Below are positions 1 through 12,440 of a DNA stretch of 64,000 nucleotides, piece by piece. How positions within the stretch are numbered: position 1 is the first letter of the stretch; each line of letters opens with the position of its first letter. The DNA comes from Cyclina sinensis. Lineage: Eukaryota > Mollusca > Bivalvia > Venerida > Veneridae. A program made the translations under genes and the position numbers. The notes under the pieces were generated by a model. The model searched no databases. It worked only from the letters and a program-made list of their open reading frames with translations, and had not been told where the DNA came from. The stretch is taken from contig JAAONU010000001.1 in NCBI GenBank assembly GCA_012932295.1, positions 26,326,550 to 26,390,549 of the forward strand. Direction: 5' to 3'.

Positions 1-1640
1 AAAAATGTGAATATCGCAAAATACAAAGTGCATTATATTATTGTTGAACTCTGACAAATGCAATACAAATTTGTAATGACTTAAAGCTTCTGTCATTACT
101 TCATACCTGTAAAACAGTATTACCTTTTGCAACATCTAAACATCTTTTAGTTTTAATCAAAAGTATTTATTGTATTCTAAAGATATGCAGAATATAACGT
201 TAAAATACATCTGGAAATCGGTATTAGTTTGATTAAAATTCTACCTCAGTTCGATTTTTTTGCTGTAGATCGCTGAATTCAGGTACGAATGCGTTTGGCT
301 GAAAGGCGCTATATTACCAGCAATAGATAAATGTTTTAACAAAACTAACAATCACAGACTGCGAGTAAAAATATTGTTAGCTTCGCATCTGTCAATTGCA
401 AGACTAAATTAGAACATTCTTTTTTAAATAATCATTTTTATTTTAACTTGTACATAGCTGTACTTTCTCTGGTGGCATTTCAAAATTCTTGTGATAATTG
501 TATTTTTCCAGATGTTGATTAATTGTATGTACATATTTGACTGTGCTTAACATTGACTTTATTAGTATCTATCAAAAACTTGCATTGTTTTCTATGAAAT
601 TTTAAGATTAAAAGATTGCATGACTACGAGGGATGATCCAAAATTACTTGCTCTTGCATACAGAAACAAGAAAATGGTTCGTGCTACATGTTATTGTTGT
701 ATCATCTTGAACCGCATTTGTGCTTCCAACTTACGAATACATTTTGTCACCATGGGTACTTAACGTATTATAGCAACAAGCACCTGGCGCAGACCAGTAA
801 GAAAAAAATCATCTTTTATAAGTACGGCGTTAGAGTATAATGCTATATTAGCAAAGAAATTACCAAAAAGTCCCATTAAGAACACTGGCATCGTAGATTC
901 CTTAACGGAAGAGAGGGTATTCAAGGCAAGGTGATGAAAATAGAGCGAACGTTAATGACGTCAATTGTCAAGCAAAATTGCTATTGGGCGGTGTTTCTTT
1001 ACATCGCAGAACTTTACATCACTAATTTTCAAGAAAAAAACTCCTATTGGAACGAGTTTGTCTGTTCTCCAATATTAACTGTATTGGAATGCGTGTTGCA
1101 TATTGCTGAATTTTTACAACCTAAACATATCGTGCGATGTTGCCTAACTGTAATTATTCACGCCGGGATGACGTCGGTGTCCTTACAGTGTCTAAACTTC
1201 TGCAGCCATCCTATCATTGTTATTCAATTTCTGACTGTATACGTGCTATTAAAACATCCGAAATCATTAAAGGAAGTCCTGTTTCTTTTGGATCACTCCT
1301 CGTATCTTATAAAAAATCAAGTTGTTGACAAAGTTAACATATAGCGACATATGCATACTTCATTCATGTTTTTGGTATTTAAAATCATCTTCCACATTTC
1401 ACAGATTTACGCATAATACAATGTACATATTACATAAATATACATATTTAGCAGGCGACATTTTAATCTTTCATTGAAATATTATATTTGTTCATAAATT
1501 GTTACTGGCTTCAATTTTGATCTGGGAGATACTGAAGAATATTTCAATAAATAAAAAGAATAATATTTTATTTTTTTCTTATTTTCTTCCAAAATAAACT
1601 TACTCTGTTTATTTGTCACATCAGATTTTGTAAGTGTAAT
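1..1640. repeat. Diverged ~2-kb repeat unit, copy 1 (left edge cut by window)
   Basis: This stretch is repeated at 2057-3440 with many small indels. Matching landmarks are TGTGAATATCGCAAAATACAA (6 and 2057), CTCTTGCATA versus GTCTTGCATA (near 650 and 2630), and the final TTTGTCACATCAGATTTTG near 1613, which matches a satellite monomer. The copies carry short open frames (931-1344 here, 3015-3260 in copy 2) that align only as DNA and hold no domain I recognise, so I do not call a gene. Bases 1641-2056 between the copies hold nothing I can identify. Confidence 0.75.
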
Positions 1641-2056
1641 GCACAAAGGGAAACTGTCGATGTTCTGTGCAGAAAGTACGCAGAAAGTATTTTTAAACAT
1701 TAAAGTTATTAACAAACATTTTTATACTGATTAATTGTTTGAATGGGTCAATATTCTGAACTTTACTTCCATTTTTGGGTAAAACTCAAACATCTTTTTG
1801 TATTTTATGGTAGGCGCTTTTTTATGTTTAAAATGACTTATGATGCCCTATGCAGTGCTTACTCAAAAGCAAATAGTTCACAGTTTAAAGTATTTATTTA
1901 GCTATGATAGAGTTTCGTGTCAAGCAATATAAGATATGAATGATACTTTGGTTCAATGAATGATTTATTGGAATGAACACATATTTACCGATAAGTCTCA
2001 AACACCCCAAAAATGTTACAAGGGATTTCAGAATGGAATAAAAGTAACAAACATGT

Positions 2057-3440
2057 TGTGAATATCGCAAAATACAAATTATATAATATTATTATTGAAC
2101 TCTGACAAATGCAATACAGATTTGTAATGACTTAAAGCTTCTGTCATTGCTTCTCTTGTTTATACGTGTAGAACAGTATTACCTTTTGCAACATCTAAAC
2201 ATCTTTTAATTTTAACCAAAAGTATTTATTGTATTCACAAGATATGCAGAATATAACGTTAAAATACATCTGGAAATCGGTATTTGTTTGATTAAAATTC
2301 TACCTCAGTTCGATTTTTTTTCTGTAGATCGCTGAACAGGTACGAATGCGTTCGGCTGCAAGGCGCTATATTACCAGTAATACGTCTTGTGCAATAGACT
2401 GCGAGTAGAAATACTGTTAGCTTCGCATCTGTAAATTGCCAAACTAAATTAGAACATTCTTTTTTGAATAATCATTTTATTTTAACTTCTAAATAGCTGT
2501 TCTTTCTCTGGTGGCAGTTCAAAATTCTTGTGACAATTGTATTTTTCCAGATGATTAATTTATGTACATTTTTGAAATTTTAAGATTAATTTGTATGACT
2601 ACGAGGGATGACCCAAAATTACCTGGTCTTGCATAAAGAAACAAGAAAATGGTTCGTGCTACAAGTTATTGTTGTATCATCTTGAACCGCATTTGTGTTT
2701 CCAACTTATGAAGGCAAATTGTTACCATGGGTACTTAACGTTTTATAGCAACGCGCACCTGGCGCAGTCCAGTAAGAAAAAATTTTTTTTGTAAGTACGG
2801 CGTTAGAGTATACGCTGTATTAGGAAAGAAATTACCAAAAAGTGCCATTAAGAACACTGGCATCGTAGATTCTTTAACGGAAGAGAGGGTATTTAAGACA
2901 ACGTAAGAAAATAAAGCAAAATTGCTATTGGACTGTGTTTCTTTACATCGCAGAACTTAACATCACTTATTTTCAAGAAAAAAAAACTATTGGTACCAGT
3001 TTGCCTGTTGTCCAGTGTTAACTGTATTGGAATGCGAGTTGCATATTGCTGAATTCGTACAACCTAAAAATCGTGTGACGTTGCCTTATTGTAATAACTC
3101 ACACCGGGATGACGTTGGTGTCCTTGCTGTGTCTATACTTTTGCAGCCGTCCTATTCAACTTCTGACTGTATACTTGCTATTAAAGCATCGGAGATCCTT
3201 AAAGGAAATCCTGTTTCTTTTGGATCACTCGTCGTATCTTATAAAACTTCAGGTTGTTGACAAAGTAAACATATAGCGATATATGCCTATTTCATTCATG
3301 TTTTTGTCTTTCTTTCTTTTTTTTTTTGATTTGGGAGATACGAAGTATATTTTAATAAATAAAACGAATTATATTTTTTAAAATTATTTTCTTCCAAAAG
3401 ATGCAGTCATATTAGTATGTTCATTTGTCACATCAGATCT
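2057..3440. repeat. Diverged ~2-kb repeat unit, copy 2
   Basis: Second copy of the unit at 1-1640, about 2,050 bp downstream at its left edge. Its right end lacks roughly 130 bp present in copy 1 near 1364-1490. It runs straight into a 50-bp satellite monomer (3421-3482), so the unit and the satellite are physically joined here as they are at the end of copy 1. The origin is unknown; a decayed interspersed element with a satellite-like tail is possible. Confidence 0.75.
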
Positions 3441-3482
3441 TGTACCAAGATACATGTTGTCACAGAGTCGTAGAACATCATA

Positions 3483-4924
3483 TACTGCTCAAAATTTGAT
3501 AGGGATCACTTTTTATTTCTTAAATATCTTTTTAATGATAACCTCAAGATAACTGATTTTTGCTCATACATGTAGCTTATTCATATGGCAAAGCCAACCT
3601 GTCCAGCAGATTTTGATTGTTTACCTATATATGGCTCGAGATGCACGGGAAAAGTGATACCCCTGGAAAAGTGGTGCACCGCGGGCATGTACCTTTGTGT
3701 ACACATTCGTTTTATTCAGACTTCGCTTGTGCATGGTGACGTTTATATCGAACCTAGCACTGGTCATGGCAAATTTACGGCAAAGACGGGGGGAAGGGGT
3801 GCTTGAGGCTGGGCGTTCCCAACGGCACGTGGCAGGTGTCCTTGGGGTGTCCTAGAGCACCGTTGCCAGGATGTGGAGACGGTTTCAAACTTACGGGCAT
3901 GTCACGCATAGGCATAGCGGAGGGCGTCAGAGGTCCACAACTCAGCGTTAAATGTCGTTCAAGCGCGACGTCAGCGCTTTGTTACCGCTACTGCCCTCCA
4001 AAATGACTTCCAGAATGCCACTGGTGTAAGACTTTCTACTTAAACCATCAGGAACCGTCTTCATACAGCTGGCATGAGGGCTAGAAGGCCAGCAATCCGA
4101 ATCCCATTGACGCGAAACAACATCCGGGCACGTCTTCAATGGGTCCGCGATCACGCCAGGTGGACGCTGCATGACTGGACCCCAGTGCTGTTCACCGATA
4201 GGCGAGTGCGGGTATGGAGATCCGCCAATGAGCGTTTTGCGCCCGTATGTGTTGCTATGACGGGAGCTCGGTCATGGTGTGGGCGCACATTAGTATGCAG
4301 GGAAGAACGGACCTGCACATTGTTCAAAACGGCACATTGACGGCTGAACGATACGTCAATGAGATCTTAGATGTTTACGTTCGCCCGTACGCTGATGCTA
4401 TAGGCCCTGAGTTCGTTTTAATGGACGGCAACGCCCGGCCTCACAGGGCAAGGGTCACCGACGAGTACCTGGAGGCAGCAGCCATAGAGAGAATGGACTG
4501 GCCAGCAAGGTCTCCAGACCTCAATCCAATAGAGCACGCCTGGGACATGCTGTAGACTGCAATATCTGCTCGCCCAGTCCAGCCAACCACGGTCCCTGGG
4601 CTACAGCAGGCCCTTCTGGACGAGTGGGCTCGACTCCCACAACAAAGCACACGCGATATTAAAGCAAAATTCAGGCCATAGACTTGATTTTTCAAAAAAG
4701 TTCCATTTCATCTCTTGTCTGTGTTATCCCAAATACGTGCCCCTCCCACGACTCAGCCTCTGTCACGCTTCAACAGTTTTCAGACTTACTTATTTTTGGT
4801 ACCAAACTGTTGTCATATGAACATATTTTCAGAATCACAACAAAAAATGTAACCTTTCAACCTTATGTAGTAAATAAATTTATACACATTCTCATAAGTG
4901 ATCCCTATCAAATTTTGAAAAGTA
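3483..4924 (+). mobile_element. Tc1/mariner-type DNA transposon, inactive
   Basis: A 1,442-bp element with terminal inverted repeats of about 29 bp. The left end starts TACTGCTCAAAATTTG, and the right end read in reverse starts TACTTTTCAAAATTTG; both continue through GATAGGGATCACTT. It is flanked by TA on each side (3481-3482 and 4925-4926), the usual Tc1/mariner target duplication. It lies inside a 50-bp satellite monomer: AACATCA is on the left and TGTCACATCAG resumes on the right. It carries a broken transposase gene. Confidence 0.9.
3805..4681 (+). pseudogene. Tc1-like DDE transposase remnant
   Basis: The remnant is spread over three frames. From 3805 the frame shows the N-terminal helix-turn-helix, with VARMWRRFQTYG near 3862 and stops at 3853 and 3949. 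From about 4074 a second frame gives the first catalytic Asp region (VLFTD). From 4247 a third frame gives MDGNARPH and SPDLNPIEHAWD, with an in-frame stop at 4553 and the natural-looking end at 4679-4681. Measured back from the Glu of PIEH, the residue 34 positions before it is the Gly of MDGN, where DD34E transposases have Asp. There are thus at least two frameshifts, three stops and probably a lost catalytic residue. It would have cut and pasted the surrounding element, and cannot make active enzyme now. Confidence 0.9.
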
Positions 4925-5800
4925 TATGTCACATCAGATATTGTACCTTGTCGTCACAGTCTAATAGAACGTCATTTGTCACATCAGATACTGTTCTAAG
5001 GTACAAGTTGTCACAGACTAGTAGAACATCATATGTCACATTAGATCTTGAACCTTGTCGTCACAGTCTAGTAGAACATCATTTGTCACATCAGATCTTG
5101 TACCAAGGTAAAAGTTGATACAGACTTCTAAAACATCATATGTCACAGCAGATCTTGTACCTTGTCGTCACAGTCTAATAGAACGTCATTTGTCACATCA
5201 GATACTGTTCTAAGGTACAAGTTGTCATAGACTAGAAGAACATCATATGTCACATTAGATCTTGAACCTTGTCGTCACAGTCTAGTAGAACATCATTTGT
5301 CACATCAGATATTGTACCTTGTCGCCACAGTCCAGTAGAACATCATTTGTCACATCAGATTTTGTACGATTTTACAAGTTGTCACAGACTAATAGAACAT
5401 CGTATGTCACATCAGATCTTGTACCTTGTAGTCGAAGACTATTAGAACATCATATGTGACATCAGATCTTGAACCCTGTAGTCACAGACTATTAGAACAT
5501 CATAATGTCACATCAGATATTGTACCTTGTAGTCGAAGGCTATTAGAACATCATATGTCACATCAGATCGCGTACCCTGTAGTCATAGACTAGTAGAACA
5601 TCATAAATCACATCAGATCTTGTATCTTGTCGTCACCGACTAGAAGAACATCATTTGTTATATCAGATCTTGTACCTTGTCGTCATAGGCTAATAGAATA
5701 TCATTTTTTTTATATCAGATCTTGTATCTTGTCGTCACAGACTAGTAGAACATCATTTGTTACATCAGATCTTGTACCTTGTCGTCGCAGGCTAATAGAA

Positions 5801-6700
5801 TATCTTTTTTCACATCAGCTGTTGTATCTTGTCGTCACAGACTTGTACAACATCAATTGTCAGACCAGAGCTTGCACCTTGTCGTCACAGGATAGTAGAA
5901 CATTATTTGTCAAATGAGATCTTGATCCCTGACGTCACAGACTCGAAGAACATCATTTGTCACATCAGGTCTTGTACCCTGTCGTCACAGTCTAGTAGAA
6001 CATCATTTGTCAGATCAGATCTTTTAAATTGTCGTCGCAGTCTAGTAGAACGTCATTTGTCACATCAGATCTTGTACCTTGTCGTCACAGGCTAATAGAA
6101 TATCTTTTTTCACATCAGATGTTGTATCTTGTCGTCACAGACTTGTACAACATCAATTGTCAGACCAGAGCTTGCACCTTGTCGTCACAGGCTAGTAGAA
6201 CATTATTTGTAAGATGAGATCTTGAACCCTGTCGTCACAGCCTAGTAGAACAGCATTTGTCACATCAGGTCTTGTACCCTGTCGTCACAGTCTAGTAGAA
6301 CATCATTTGTCAGATCAGAACTTGTATCTTGTCGTCGCAGTCTAGTAGAACGTCATTTGTCACATCAGATCTTGTACCTTGTCGTCACAGGCTAATAGAA
6401 TATCTTTTTTCACATCAGATGTTGTATCTTGTCGTCACAGACTTGTACAACATCAATTGTCAGACCGGAGCTTGCACCTTGTCGTCACAGGCTAGTAGAA
6501 CATTATTTGTCAGATGAGATCTTGAACCCTGTCGTCACAGACTAGTAGAACAGCATTTGTCACATCAGATCTTGTACCCTGTCGTCACAGTCTAGTAGAA
6601 CACATTTGTCAGATCAGATCTTGTATCTTGTCGTCGCAGTCTAGTAGAACGTCATTTGTCACATCAGATTTTGTACCTTGTCGTCACTCTCTAGAAGAAC
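5801..6700. repeat. 300-bp higher-order repeat (6 monomers) x3 in the satellite
   Basis: The variant block TATCTTTTTTCACATCAG followed by ACTTGTACAACATCAATTG recurs at 5801, 6101 and 6401, exactly 300 bp apart, so six 50-bp monomers were amplified as one unit. Neighbouring variant positions also recur in step. Confidence 0.9.
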
Positions 6701-7332
6701 GTCATTTGTCACATCAGACACTGTACCTTGTCGTCACAGACTAGTAGAACGTCATATGTCACATCAGATCTTTAACCTGTCGTCACAGTCTAGTACAACA
6801 TCATTTGTCAGATCAGATTTTGAACCTGTTTGCAACAGACTAGTAGAACATCATTTGTCACATCAGATATTGTACCTTGTCGTTACAGGCTAGAAGAACA
6901 TCGTTTATCAGTGCAGATATTGTACCTTGTCGTCACAGACTAGAAGACCATCATTTGTCACATCAAATATTGTACCTTGTCGTCACAGTCCAGTAGAACA
7001 GCATATGTCACATCAGATATTGTACCCTGCTTTCACAGAATAGTTGAACATCAATTGTCACATCAGATATTGTACCTTGATGTCACAGTCCAGAAGAAAA
7101 TTATTTGTCACATCAGATTTTGTACCTTGTCGTCACAGACCAGTAGAACATCATATGTCACACCAGATTTTGTACATTGTCGTCACAGACTAGTAGAACA
7201 TCATATGTCACATCAGATCTTGTACCTTGTCGTCACAGGCTAGAGGAACATCATTTATCAGATCATATATTGTACCTTGTCGTCACAGACTAGAAGACAA
7301 TCATTTGTCACATCAAATATTGAACCTTGTCG

Positions 7333-10300
7333 TCACAGTCCAGTAGAACAGCATATGTCACATCAGATATTGTACCCTGCTTTCACAGAATAGTTGAACA
7401 TCATTTGTCACATCAGATATTGTACCTTGTCGTCACAGTCCAGTAGAACATTAAATGTCACACCAGATCTTGTACCTTGTCAACACATACTAGAAGAACA
7501 TCATTGTCACTTCCGATCTTGTACCTAATCGTTACAGACTAGCAGAACATCATTTGTCACATCAGATATTGAACCTTGATATCACAGTCCAGTAGAACAT
7601 CATTTGTCACATCAGATATTGTACCTTGATGTCACAGTCCAGTAGAACATCATTTGTCACATCAAATATTGTACCTTGATGTCACAGTCCAGTAGAACAT
7701 CATTTTTCGCATCAGATATTGTACTTTGTCGTCACAGACTTAGTAGAACATCATTTGTCACATCAGATATTGTACCTTGTCATTGCAGTCCAGTTGACCA
7801 TCATATGTCACACCAGATTTTGTACCTTGTCGTCACAGACTAGAAGAACATCATTTGTCACATCAGATCTCGTACCTTGTCGCCACTGACTAGTAGAACA
7901 TCAAATGTGAATCTGATCTTGTACCTTGTCGTAACAGACAAATAGAACATCATTTGTCACATCAGATGTTGTACCTTGTCGTCACTGACTCGAAGAACAT
8001 CATATGTCACATCAGATCTCGTACCTTATCGTCACTGACTAGTATAACATCATAATTTTTATGTGAATCAGATCTTGTTCCTTGTCGTCACAGACAAATA
8101 GAACATCATTTGTCACATCAGATGTTGTATTGTCGTCACAGGCTAGTAGAACATCATTTGTCACACCAGATCTTGTACTTTGTCGTCACAGGACAGGACA
8201 TCATTTGTCAGATCAGATATTGTACCTTGATATCACAGTCCAGTAGAACATCATTTTTCACATCAGATATTGTTCCTTGTCGTCACAGACTTAGTAAAAC
8301 ATCATTTGTCACATCAGATCTTGTACTTTGTCGTCACAGGACAGAACATCATTTGTCACATCAGATATTGTACCTTGATGTCACAGTCAAGTAAAACATC
8401 ATTTGTCACATCAGATATTGTACCTGGTCGTCACAGACTAAGTAGAACATCATTTGTCACATCAGATCTTGTACTTTGTCGTCACATAACCAGAACATCA
8501 TTTGTCAAACCAGATATTGTACCTTGATGTTACAGTCCAGTAGAAGAGCATTTTTCACATCAGATATTGAACCTTGTCGTCACAGTCCAGTAGAACAGCA
8601 TATGTCACATCAGATATTGTACCCTGCTTTCACAGAATAGTTGAACATCATTTGTCACATCAGATATTGTACCTTGTCGTCACAGTCCAGTAGAACATTA
8701 AATGTCACACCAGATCTTGTACCTTGTCAACACATACTAGAAGAACATCATTGTCACTTCCGATCTTGTACCTAATCGTTACAGACTAGCAGAACATCAT
8801 TTGTCACATCAGATATTGAACCTTGATATCACAGTCCAGTAGAACATCATTTGTCACATCAGATATTGTACCTTGATGTCACAGTCCAGTAGAACATATT
8901 TGTCACATCAAATATTGTACCTTGATGTCACAGTCCAGTAGAACATCATTTTTCGCATCAGATATTGTACTTTGTCGTCACAGACTTAGTAGAACATCAT
9001 TTGTCACATCAGATATTGTACCTTGTCATTGCAGTCCAGTTGACCATCATATGTCACACCAGATTTTGTACCTTGTCGTCATAGACTAGAAGAACATCAT
9101 TTGTCACATCAGATCTCGTACCTTGTCGCCACTGACTAGTAGAACATCAAATGTGAATCTGATCTTGTACCTTGTCGTAACAGACAAATAGAACATCATT
9201 TGTCACATCAGATGTTGTACCTTGTCGTCACTGACTCGAAGAACATCATATGTCACATCAGATCTCGTACCTTATCGTCACTGACTAGTATAACATCATA
9301 ATTTTTATGTGAATCAGATCTTGTTCCTTGTCGTCACAGACAAATAGAACATCATTTGTCACATCAGATGTTGTATTGTCGTCACAGGCTAGTAGAACAT
9401 CATTTGTCACACCAGATCTTGTACTTTGTCGTCACAGGACAGGACATCATTTGTCAGATCAGATATTGTACCTTGATATCACAGTCCAGTAGAACATCAT
9501 TTTTCACATCAGATATTGTTCCTTGTCGTCACAGACTTAGTAAAACATCATTTGTCACATCAGATCTTGTACTTTGTCGTCACAGGACAGAACATCATTT
9601 GTCACATCAGATATTGTACCTTGATGTCACAGTCAAGTAAAACATCATTTGTCACATCAGATATTGTACCTGGTCGTCACAGACTAAGTAGAACATCATT
9701 TGTCACATCAGACCTTGTACTTTGTCGTCACATAACCAGAACATCATTTGTCAAACCAGATATTGTACCTTGATGTAACAGTCCAGTAGAAGATCATTTT
9801 TCACATCAGATATTGAAACCTTGTCGTCACAGACTTAGTAGAACATCATTTGACACATCAGATATTGTACCTTGTCGTCACAGTCCAGTAGAACATTAAA
9901 TGTCACACCAGATCTTGTACCTTGTCAACACATACTAGAAGAACATCATTGTCACTTCCGATCTTGTACCTAATCGTTACAGACTAGCAGAACATCATTT
10001 GTCACATCAGATATTGAACCTTGATATCACAGTCCAGTAGAACATCATTTGTCACATCAGATATTGTACCTTGATGTCACAGTCCAGTAGAACATCATTT
10101 GTCACATCAAATATTGTACCTTGATGTCACAGTCCAGTAGAACATCATTTTTCGCATCAGATATTGTACTTTGTCGTCACAGACTTAGTAGAACATCATT
10201 TGTCACATCAGATATTGCACCTTGTCATCGCAGTCCAGTTGACCATCATATGTCACACCAGATTTTGTACCTTGTCGTCACAGACTAGAAGAACATCATT

Positions 10301-11150
10301 TGTCACATCAGATCTCGTACCTTGTCGCCACTGACTAGTAGAACATCAAATGTGAATCTGATCTTGTACCTTGTCGTAACAGACAAATAGAACATCATTT
10401 GTCACATCAGATGTTGTACCTTGTCGTCACTGACTCGAAGAACATCATATGTCACATCAGATCTCGTACCTTATCGTCACTGACTAGTATAACATCATAA
10501 TTTTTATGTGAATCAGATCTTGTTCCTTGTCGTCACAGACAAATAGAACATCATTTGTCACATCAGATGTTGTATTGTCGTCACAGGCTAGTAGAACATC
10601 ATTTGTCACATCAGATCTTGTACTTTGTCGTCACAGGACAGAGCATCATTTGTCACATCAGATATTGTACCTTGATGTCACAGTCAAGTAAAGCATCACT
10701 TTTTCACATCAGATATTGTACCTTGTCGTCACAGACTAAGTAGAACATCATTTGTCACATCAGATCTTGTACTTTGTCGTCACATAACCAGAACATCATT
10801 TGTCAAACCAGATATTGTACCTTGATGTCACAGTCCAGTAGAAGATCATTTTTCACATCAGATATTGAACCTTGTCGTCACAGACTTAGTAGAACATCAT
10901 TTGTCACATCAGATATTGTACCTTGTCGTCACAGTCCAGTAGAACATTAAATGTCACACCAGATCTTGTACCTTGTCAACACAGACTAGAAGAACATCAT
11001 TGTCACTTCCGATCGTGTACCTAATCGTTACAGACTAGCAGAACATCATTTGTCACATCAGATATTGAACCTTGATATCACAGTCCAGTAGAACATCATT
11101 TGTCACATCAGATATTGTACCTTGATGTCACAGTCCAGTAGAACATCATT
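7333..11150. repeat. ~1.2-kb higher-order repeat of the satellite, about 3-4 copies
   Basis: The rare variant AACATTAAATGTCACACC occurs at about 7451, 8698, 9896 and 10947, giving unit lengths of 1247, 1198 and 1051 bp (about 25, 24 and 21 monomers). Long stretches between them are nearly identical, including shared oddities such as CATAATTTTTATGTGAATC (near 8050, 9300 and 10500). Units differ mainly by loss or gain of whole monomers, as expected from unequal exchange. Confidence 0.92.
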
Positions 11151-11545
11151 TGTCACATCAGATATTGTACCTTGATATCACAGTCCAGTAAAACATTATC
11201 TGTCACATCAGATATTGAACCTTGATAACACAGTCCAGTAGAACATCATTTGTCACATCAGCTATTGTACCCTGATGCCACAGTCCAGTTGACCATCATA
11301 TGCCACATCAGATATTGTACTTTGTCATCATAGACTTAGTAGAATATCATATGTCACACCAGATCTTGTACCTTGTCATCACAGACTGGTAGATCCTTTG
11401 TCAGATCAGATCTTGAACCGTCATCACAGACTTAATTAGCAGAACATCGTATATCACACCAGATCTTGTACCTTGTCAACACAGACTAGTAGAACATCAT
11501 TTGTCACATCAGATATTGTACCTTGTCGTCACAGTCTAATAGAAC

Positions 11546-12285
11546 ACAAAAAAAGTTTCTGTAGTGTAATGCTTATTTAGTAGATCTACTATAGCTGTAA
11601 ACCAAGTCTATGTAACTTGAAGGGTTTCGCTGAAACATGGAAACTGGCACTTTTTTTTCAGAAGTTCATATAAAATGAGAATCTGGACTTCTAACAGAAT
11701 TTTGTATAAAAAAGTCACGCACAAAGGTTTAATTTGTTTCGTGATTTTTTGTTTTGTTTTTTATGTTCTATTTTAAAATATGTGCAATTTAATATATTAA
11801 AAAATCTTGTTATAGAGCTCTATAAGTCAAGGATAGCCTATAAGGGACAATAGGTCTTTCCTTGTTAAATATAAACAATTTTGTTAAATTTTGTAAACAA
11901 GAAATACTTAAGACTTAACAACAAGTTCAAGTCATTGGTTAGTTGTATTCTTGGCTTTCATGAAGTTAAACATGATATTTACATAACTTCCTTGTCACAT
12001 GATGAAAGATACTTTATTTCTCTAAAAAAATGGCATTTGAGTACTGAAGTAAACTTGATAAACAGATAGGGGAAGATAGTAAACAAACATAAACATTACC
12101 TAAAAACAGTTACTATTATTTTGATTTTTTGCTTCTCAACATGGTATCACAATTTTCAAAATGAAAAGATCAAATCTATTAAGATTAGTTTAATGGTTTC
12201 GTATAATTTTATTAATTTAATTTTAACAGGTACATTATATGATTCAATTTGATTCAGTTTCAGTTTGAAATTATATATAGAGGAT
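11546..12285. other. AT-rich non-coding stretch
   Basis: Unique AT-rich sequence right of the satellite. An open frame at 11881-12069 has no recognisable motif and no splice context. I see nothing else here. Confidence 0.5.
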
Positions 12286-12440
12286 ATTTGTTTGTTTTTG
12301 TGGAAGATGAGAATTTATTTCATCGAGTGAACACCATATGTGATATTTTCACGAGTGGCGCAGCCACGAGTGAAAATATCAACATATGGTGTTCACGAGA
12401 TGAAATAAATTCCCATCTTCCACTAAAAAACAAACAAATT
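12286..12440. repeat. Foldback element (long hairpin ~155 bp)
   Basis: The left arm, from TTTGTTTGTTTTTGTGGAAG to GATATTTTCACGAGTGG, is followed after a few bases by its near-perfect reverse complement ending CATCTTCCAC then AAAAAACAAACAAAT. The centre is GAGTGGCGCAGCCAC. It is most likely a MITE-like palindromic repeat rather than a gene. Confidence 0.85.

Larger units (their letters stand above)
4925..11545. repeat. 50-bp satellite array (~130 monomers)
   Basis: Head-to-tail monomers of 50 bp contain TGTCACATCAGAT, TTGTACCTTGTCGTCACAG and TAGTAGAACATCAT. For example, GTCGTCACAG recurs at exact 50-bp spacing through 5900-6600. The array starts right after the Tc1 element and ends near 11545, where the sequence turns AT-rich and unique. 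One stranded monomer lies left of the transposon at 3421-3482. The period is not a multiple of three, so the many 60-95 codon open frames are frame-cycling artefacts. Higher-order repeats of 300 bp and about 1.05-1.25 kb are superimposed. Confidence 0.97.

Noticed and set aside
3585..3806. 73-codon frame at the left of the Tc1 element
   Set aside because: It is not in the transposase frame, matches no transposase motif, and the helix-turn-helix begins later in another frame.
4684..10743. Many open frames of 60-144 codons with repeated peptides such as SSQSSRTSFVTSD and HLSHQILYLVVTD
   Set aside because: They are translations of the 50-bp satellite, whose period is not a multiple of three, so all frames cycle through the same peptides. 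There is no promoter or splice context, and stops occur wherever the monomer keeps TAG.
4925..11545. Possible CRISPR array
   Set aside because: Units are contiguous 50-bp monomers without unique spacers, in a eukaryotic sequence with no cas genes.
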